Assembly: GCA_014529385.2 (NCBI GenBank)
Contig: CM043952.1
Coordinates: forward strand, 58,054,119-58,118,118
From: Adiantum capillus-veneris
Lineage: Eukaryota > Streptophyta > Polypodiopsida > Polypodiales > Pteridaceae
DNA: 64,000 nt
Direction of reading: 5' to 3'
Shown: piece by piece, positions 57,270 through 64,000 of the stretch
How positions within the stretch are numbered: the stretch's first letter is position 1
Layout of the letters: every line of letters starts with the position of its first letter
The notes under the pieces: model-generated
What the model was told of the DNA's origin: nothing
What the model saw: only the letters and a program-made list of their open reading frames with translations
Database searches by the model: none
Position numbers and translations under genes: made by a program

Positions 57270-59200
57270 CTCTTATGAGATTTGCAACAAGGAAGGATAT
57301 GACATAATTCTTATCCAAATGATGTCCATAGTGAGTGAAGATGACAAAATTCTAGAGGATGATTCCAAATACTTAGAAAACAAAATTGATAAGGGGATAC
57401 TTGTATTGAAGATAGAAAAAGAAATGTCCATAAATAACTTGTTTGAGCTAGATAAATAGGTTGAAGGCATATTTTATGATGCTACAGATGGGATGAAAAA
57501 GGGTCCAATCCTATGAGTACTTTGGACTCTATGATACTTTGTGGACAAGAATATCTATGATACAACCACAGTGATTACCAATTTCACTTTTGTATTGTAT
57601 GTCACAATTGTCATTGAAATTACTTGTACATAACAAGATTTTGGTGCTACTATCATACTTGGCATGAGTGAGAGAAGATTGAAGATCCTTTCTTGTTTCC
57701 ATATTAGGCATAAGTCCTTATCAACTTCACACATCAGTTTAGGCCTCACTTGATAATGATCCACATGCATGTACTTACACATTTACATGGTATTTGCAAA
57801 TGCTATAGCCTTGTAGTGTAATGGGGTAACTGCAGACATAGTGCCCCAACAATTTTTCCAATACAAGGATTTTTAACTTGGCTAGTGCATGGAAATGCTC
57901 ACAAAAAATTACTAAAGTAATTAGAGGCCCACAAGAAGAGGAAAACTTTATGAGGTGATGAACTTTCTAACTTGTCTAGTGCATGGAAACGCTCACAAAA
58001 AATTACTAAACTAATCAGAGGCACACAAGAACAGGCAAAATCTATGTGGTGATGAATGGATAATAAAGGAGGTATGCTACATACTGGAAATTGTAAGCCC
58101 ACTTCCTCTTACTCTAATTGACTCTATCCTATACACAATGACAACAATGGTGCACAATTATCAACATCTACTCTACACACTCTACCTTATACACACATAG
58201 ATTTAGCTAGTCAAGCATGCATTACTCAAGCAATAGCCCTTTGCACTACACACTTACCAAACCATGCAAGTCCATGCACATTAATCCTAAGCCATATCGA
58301 CATGAAAATACAAAGAACAAGGGAAAAATTAGCAGAGATTAAGTTGCTAGCCTAAAACTTTATTAACAACATGCACACAATAATCATTGAAAGTAGGAGA
58401 AACAATGAGAAAAGAGAATGAGCATTACATTCGTAATCATGAAGCCTCATGGGAATGGAAACACTCAAGGAATCCATAGTCATAGCCTCACATACCAAGA
58501 CCTGTCTATAATGTACTATCCACAATGTTAAAATAACCTTTCACACTTTGAATAGTGCCACACACAAGTATTTATCCACTCCTTAATACTAGTTTGGTAC
58601 GTGAACACTAAAATATTATGTGGAAATTTTTCTGTCTTATGGTATGATATAATTAATACATAAATATGAAAAACATTTAGAAGAGGATTCCAAAGACTGA
58701 GACAAGGGAATCAATAAAGAGATACTTGTATTGAAGATACAAGAATCAAATGACTTGTTTGAGTAGGATAACAAGGGTGAAGTGCATTTTATGATACCAC
58801 ACATGAGATAGAGGAGGATCCAATCACTTTTAGTGGTTCAAATTCTAAAAAAGAGAGATTACAAGTGCAATTATTGGCAAGAAATGGGGAGGAAAATATT
58901 GATTTTCCAAATTAATGCAACTCACAAAAAATTAGAAAAAGAAATGAGAATTTAAGCAGATATTTATGAGGGTGCCCACATTGAAATATAAAACTCATTA
59001 CCTTATGCTAGTGAATACACAAGATAGTTTCAAGGACAAAATAACAAGATGTCCTTTGTCAAAAGTTAAAGAACCTTTAAGAAAGAGAAAGAGATGTTCA
59101 ACAAAAATGTGGAGGGATCCAAGAAAGTAAAATGAGGTCGAACTTGAATCAAAAAGTTAAAAATGAATCATGAAGCTAAATATAGGGAGTTGAAAAAGAG
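57270..59200 (+). other. decayed upstream part of a gypsy element, with internal duplications
   Basis: 57300-57520 (DDSKYLENKIDKGILVLKI, FELDKxVEGIFYDATDGM) and 58670-58830 (a similar KGINKEILVLKI, DLFE...KGE) are diverged copies of one coding segment, perhaps the gag-protease junction of the pol found downstream. A 94-bp tandem duplication lies at 57882-58060 (CTAGTGCATGGAAATGCTCA twice). Many stops. Confidence 0.45.
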
Positions 59201-60610
59201 TCTGAAAAAAAGTTTGGACAATTGAGATGGAGTTGGATGATAGTACACCGAGTAATGTCATAATATACACATCAAGATATGAAAAACTATGGTTCAAGAA
59301 TCTATGAGGGAGTTGAAAGAGCATGGGAAATCCTACGATGGATGAGAGGATATGAAGTAGATAGGTCTAGAATTGTCAAGTAAAGATCCAAATCTTGCAT
59401 ACATAGGCATAGACTTATCTCATAAAGGGGAAGAAATTCTAATTAATTCTTTGAAAGAGTATAGAGAGGTAAGGTGGTATATCCATAGATATGTCAACCC
59501 ACAATTCCTATGGTAGATGATGCAAATTGTTGAGATAAAATTAGACATTTTCATGGAATATTAAAGAAGAGATAGAAAAGCTTAAATATGCAGGATTTGA
59601 GATAGAGCATATAGATTGGGGTTCACCAATTTTGGTATTGCCCAAAAAGAACATTAAGCTTAGAGTTTGTGTCAATCTTGAAAAGATGGTTGCATCCACC
59701 ATAAGCAACAAGTGCCCTCTTCCTATCATTGAACATGTCTTAGAGACAATAGAAAAAAAAGATCGGGGGTCCACGTTTCAACCCGTAGCAAATGCATCCA
59801 AGAGGTACTTATACAACCCATCTACACACACACCTCATCATTAATTAAAAGACTCCTTTTCTTTCATAAACTTGAAACTACTTTAAAAAGATTTCATTTT
59901 TTAGACCCACTCGTAAACATAATTCTATAACTCTTTGAAATATAGAAAACCTCTCTAGAAAACTCTCATGCTAAATTTATATATTTAGGGGTGAACTCCT
60001 AGGAGAAAAATAAGCTCACAGATTTTTGGATAAGTATTTGTTTTATAACCAATTTCTATACACCCTAACAACTAGCACAAAATAGATTTTGCAATAGAAT
60101 GAGGAATGCTTGCATATAGCATTATGCCTTTTTGATTGTGCATTGCTCCTACTACCTTTAAAAGGCTCATGAGTCACACTTTCAAAGAATATTTCATAAC
60201 TTTCTTTGAAGTTTACATTGATGACCCCTGTGTTCATTCTTCTTTGTGAGGAAATCATTTTGATCATCTAAGAAAGGTCTTTGAGAAATTCAATTGAGCA
60301 ATATTTTTTAACATTTTGAGATGTATGTCTTCATGGTTAGCCAAGGTAACTTTCTTAGACATCTAGTGTCATAAAATGGGACTGCAATGGATCTTCAAAA
60401 TATCAAGGTCACCACAAAATTGGCTAGACTAACCACAATTTCAACTCAAGGGCGAGAGGTTATTTCTTTTCTTGTACAATCTTTGTAACCGGCCTCTTTT
60501 GTTTGGTACCATTCTATATGTTAAATAACGGTAACATCTATGGTTTTAAAATACCTTATGTTGAAATTGTGCACTATATTGACAAATGTATGGATGATAC
60601 CCCCCTCTAT

Positions 60611-60625
60611 CCCCCCCCCCCCCCC
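60611..60625. repeat. poly(C)15 homopolymer
   Basis: 15 consecutive C within the gypsy remnant, preceded by a shorter C run at 60601-60605. Confidence 0.9.
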
Positions 60626-62433
60626 AAATCTTGAGTGTTTGGATCATAGCTTGTAAAGTTTAGGCATTCATGGAACATTGTGGGTATTATTGTAGATTTA
60701 TTTACATGTATGTTATGTCAGTTAAGCCTCTTTATCATCTCAATTACTAAATTTAATTGGACTAATGAGTTTGAGGAGTCATTTCTAAAATTAAAAGATA
60801 AATTGGTGTCAACACCTATTTTACAGACTCCAAAATGGAACCAAATCTTTCATGTGCATGTAGATGCATCAAACTTTGCCATAGGTTGTGTAGAAGGTAC
60901 CATGGATTTTCCAATCTACTATGCAAGTAGATAATTTAATACAAAAAAGAAGATCTATACAAACACTTATAGAGAAGGAATATGTATGATATCTAACGGA
61001 AAGAACTTTTGGTATTATCCTTTTGCAAACAAGCTCACATTTTTTGTGCATCACCAAGCCTTGGTCTACTTAGTAAACAAGCCATGCAATACTCAAAAAT
61101 AGTCCATTGGTTTATAATATTGTTGAAATTTGACTTTCATGTAGTGGTAAAGAAGGATAAACCACATATTACAGCTTATGAATTATCTTGGATCACATCA
61201 AGTGAAGCATATCAAGGCATAGATGTTGAATCAAATCAAGGATTTAATAATCATGTGATCACATGAATTTTTTTTGTGATTAGCATGTGTCATTATCATA
61301 TACATATAATTACACTTTCCATGATCACATTCAAGCCAATGAATGTGATAACTCACCAAAAGTCTGTCGGCTATTATTTGTTTGTGGCAAGCCTACTAGG
61401 ATACAACGGAGACAATCGGTTTGGGTGGTTTTTGTAGGTTAATAGGAAGGTCATGTGAACATTTAATGTAATCTCGTGTTTTAAAAAGTAATCACTCAGT
61501 CTTGTTAACATGTTTGCATTCTTGTGATCACGTTAATGAAATCCCTGATGTTGATTTACAAAATTCTTTTTTATTCTTTGTGAAAATGGCTATGAGGTTG
61601 TTTGAAAATATAGTACTCTCATGACCATAGATCACTTTGATATAGAGGTTCCAACTCCTTTGAACCCTAGGATCATTAGGCAATCTATTATGTACAAATT
61701 GGTAGCAAAAAACTATACTCAAATAGGCGTGATGGATATTTCATCTATATACATAACCTAAGAACATAACTTCTACCTGAATAAAACATAATAGGGCTGC
61801 ATTTTGTAAAATATCAGATTTTAAGTGGCTCAAATGGTTGGTGTACACTTTTTGTCAATGAGAAAAAAATTCCATAGATATGTTGACAATTGTGAACAAT
61901 GTCATGAGGTTTCTCCATTACCATGTTGGTAGAATACCTTTTGAGAAAATTTGTTTCTAAAATCATGAGAAAAAGAAGACAAAGAGATATTGAGTCTGAT
62001 GGTCAAAATTATTCTCTTATCACACAACATTTGTATAGGTAGAGTAAAGATCAACAACTTTGCTTATGCACGAATGAAAATGAGTGTGTTCCTATTTTGG
62101 ACCAAACGCAAGCTAGATTAGTAGGAGGAGGACATTTTCTAGTGAGCATGACAGCAAGATCCATAATGATGGTGGGAATTTGGTAGACTTCTCCATTTTC
62201 AAATTCCAGATAGTACATTAAATGATGCAATGCTTTCCAAATTGAAAAGATTCCATAAAGGAAAGATAATGTTCCATTGAGACCAACAATGAGAGCAAGA
62301 GAATTTCCCAAATAGGGCATTGATTTTTCAAACCGGTGCAGCCTCTGCAATATAGGTTTCATGATCAATTTGACTAAGAAGTTTGAAGAAAAATCCATGA
62401 GAAAGAATGATGTTAGAACCACAGCTTTATCTT

Positions 62434-62507
62434 TGTATGAGTATGTATTCACAAGATACTGCTTTACTTTTGTATGAGTGTGTATTTACAAGATACCGCT
62501 TACCAAT
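62434..62507. repeat. 37-bp tandem duplication in integrase
   Basis: TGTATGAGTATGTATTCACA at 62434 recurs as TGTATGAGTGTGTATTTACA at 62471. The step of 37 bp shifts the integrase frame (YEYVFTRY, then YECVFTRY in another frame). Confidence 0.85.
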
Positions 62508-63250
62508 TGAAATAGTAAGTGACTCTCATATGCATTTCCTGAATGTAGTGATTGAAAACTTTTTGAAGTATTTTTTGATCATTAGAATAATTCATCACCC
62601 ACAAGATAATGGTCAAGCCAAACATACCAACAAAATTCTATGCTCGGTTATTAAAAAAATAGTTAGGTTAGGAAGAATGGATTGTTAGATGCAATTGCAC
62701 CTTGCATTGTATGTTTATCAAGTACCTTACAAGACTTATTTGAACATTACACCATTTAGTTTAGTCCACAAAGTAAATGCGATTATGTAAATGGAATTTC
62801 TATTGCCTAATTTGAGAGTGGCACAACAACTTGAATGGACATTCCATGAAATTTCTAAGAGGTTAGAAGAATTATCAAAACTAGATAAGCAAATATATAC
62901 AATACTTACTCATATCTACACTCAGAAAAACAAACAAAAATAATTTTTTGAGTCTCATTTTTTCTTACTCATACGGATGCAGGTGAAAGTCCTATCCTTA
63001 TTTAAAGATGTTTAGGTTTGTTTCAATAAGGAACTCGAGCAAGGAGACCAAGTCCTAGTTTACTTCTTGAAGCAATATATCCCTAAGTTCAAGAAAAAAA
63101 GAGAATAGATTATTTGTTATAGAAAATGTCTTGATAAGTGGGGCTCTAATGCTAACCACTTTGGATGGTGATATCATGGCCAATTCGATTATTTGATGTA
63201 GACTATGTAAATGTCATTTTTCAATAACCAATCAGATACTAAGTAGACTA

Positions 63251-64000
63251 CAAGTAGATAGAGGGTGTGAATCAAGAAAGCCCAAGAAGAATCTTAGATA
63301 TGGATCTTGAAGCACAAGGCAATTCAACAAAGAGAAGCTCAACCTATTGTAGACATAAGTCATATCCAACCAAATGAAGAAATGTTGGAATGTATCAATG
63401 TCAAGATTGTGTTGGGACCATCTACAAGTTATACTGAAAAAGCACTAGTTGATACCTGGATGACGGTTAATTCCATGAACTAAACTACCTAATTCATACT
63501 GACCATTGAGAAAATGAAGCCATTTTGAATGAATATGAGTACTACCAACACCTATTTGTGTCAAACAATAGGTGAAGTTTACATGGATGTTACTAAGCAT
63601 GAGACCCAAATGGGGAAGCTTGTTGAAACTTATTTTAGGTGCTACTAGATCATGCAAATCTATAAAGAAAAACATCATGCTCCAAACACCTTCTATAAGA
63701 AACTACAAAGCCATACAAAAAAGTTGCATTTTTGCCATTTTGTGGACGTATCATCAAAGTTTCTATTGTCATGCTCAATACAAAGACTATATACATGTCT
63801 TCTTAGTTCCCTTAAGGCCTTTGGACTCAAGGGAGACATGGAACATGTCAAAACAATAATAGATCTCTTACCAAGTGGACCTTGCAGACAATGATGAAGT
63901 GTTAAATACAAAAAACTTGAAAAAACTGGGTTTAGCATTATGACCTATAGAATCCCATAGGAACTACTCAATATCTAGCCAAATTTTAAGTTTATGATTA
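63251..64000. other. no recognised gene
   Basis: Probably the tail of the gypsy remnant and flanking DNA. The two overlapping frames at 63572-63894 are not recognised. Confidence 0.4.

Larger units (their letters stand above)
59370..63250 (+). pseudogene. Ty3/gypsy pol remnant (RT, RNase H, integrase)
   Basis: Plus strand, heavily broken. Pre-RT linker at 59375 (KDPNLAYIGIDLSHKGEEIL). RT at 59570-59760 (WGSPILVLPKKNIKLRVCVN, STISNKCPLPIIEHVLETIE); the RT palm with its catalytic box is missing. RT thumb and RNase H at 60735-61260 (FNWTNEFEESFLKLKDKLVS, FHVHVDASNFAIGCV, FPIYYASR, VVVKKDKPHITAYELSWITS). Integrase zinc region at about 61890 (YVDNCEQCHEVSPLPC). Integrase core at 62480-62680 (RLPIEIVSDSHMHFLNVVIE, HPQDNGQAKHTNKILCSVIK), where the catalytic Glu of NGQAE is Lys. 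C-terminal part at 62820-63200 (LEWTFHEISKRLEELSKLDK, DQVLVYFLKQYIPKFKKKRE). No LTRs seen. The element is old. Confidence 0.8.

Noticed and set aside
62051..62452. 133-codon minus-strand frame
   Set aside because: Antisense to decayed gypsy integrase; no motif of its own.
59370..63250. Endogenous plant pararetrovirus
   Set aside because: The gene order RT, RNase H, then integrase with HHCC and DDE regions is that of Ty3/gypsy; pararetroviruses lack integrase and no movement protein is seen.

Overview
The window reads as nuclear DNA of a land plant with a large, transposon-rich genome. Evidence: Ty1/copia, Ty3/gypsy (including a chromovirus with a chromodomain), L1-type and RTE-like LINEs and FAR1/MULE-type transposases fill most of it; copia and chromovirus primer-binding sites match plant initiator tRNA-Met; and the only host-type gene recognised is a dirigent-like protein, a land-plant family. 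There are no operons, rRNAs or bacterial-style genes. A fern or other non-seed vascular plant is a guess from the many long GA/CT tracts and the style of the MULE and RT families; the sequence alone does not prove it.

Layout. 1-2.3 kb: nothing recognised. 2.5-5.7 kb: a 5'-truncated RTE-like LINE with an open ~640-codon RT, between two identical 58-bp direct repeats inside GA-rich DNA. 5.7-13.0 kb: a structurally complete LTR element (1.5-kb LTRs, perfect 5-bp TSD TCTAC) that carries only gag and protease plus an unrecognised tail; RT, RNase H and integrase are absent. 13-16.6 kb: unrecognised sequence, microsatellites and the first half of a MULE-type transposase. 16.6-35.0 kb: an 18.4-kb nested insertion that splits that MULE, with TSD AGGAT. 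Its outer layer is a gag plus chromodomain chromovirus. A full-length L1-type LINE (15-bp TSD) sits in the chromovirus 3' LTR. A Ty1/copia element (TSD AGCCC) and a copia-like solo LTR sit in the LINE. 35.0-36.1 kb: the MULE resumes in frame and ends with a SWIM zinc finger. 36-42.8 kb: a CCAAT-box cluster, a MITE, and the dirigent gene with one frameshift. 42.8-45.9 kb: a dead gypsy pol and a duplicated repeat block. 46.7-50.7 kb: a second MITE and a second, degenerate FAR1/MULE. 50.8-57 kb: mostly unrecognised AT-rich DNA with microsatellites and a possible tRNA-derived sequence. 57-63.3 kb: a decayed plus-strand gypsy pol.

Almost everything is dead. The only long uninterrupted coding frames are the RTE-like RT and the 303-codon tail of the gag-protease element. 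The insertions can be ordered: MULE first, then chromovirus, then LINE, then the copia elements. The gag-protease LTR element, the copia element and the MITEs are the sharpest structures. The dirigent gene is the only part with a likely plant cell-wall/phenylpropanoid role (stereoselective coupling of monolignol radicals in the apoplast).
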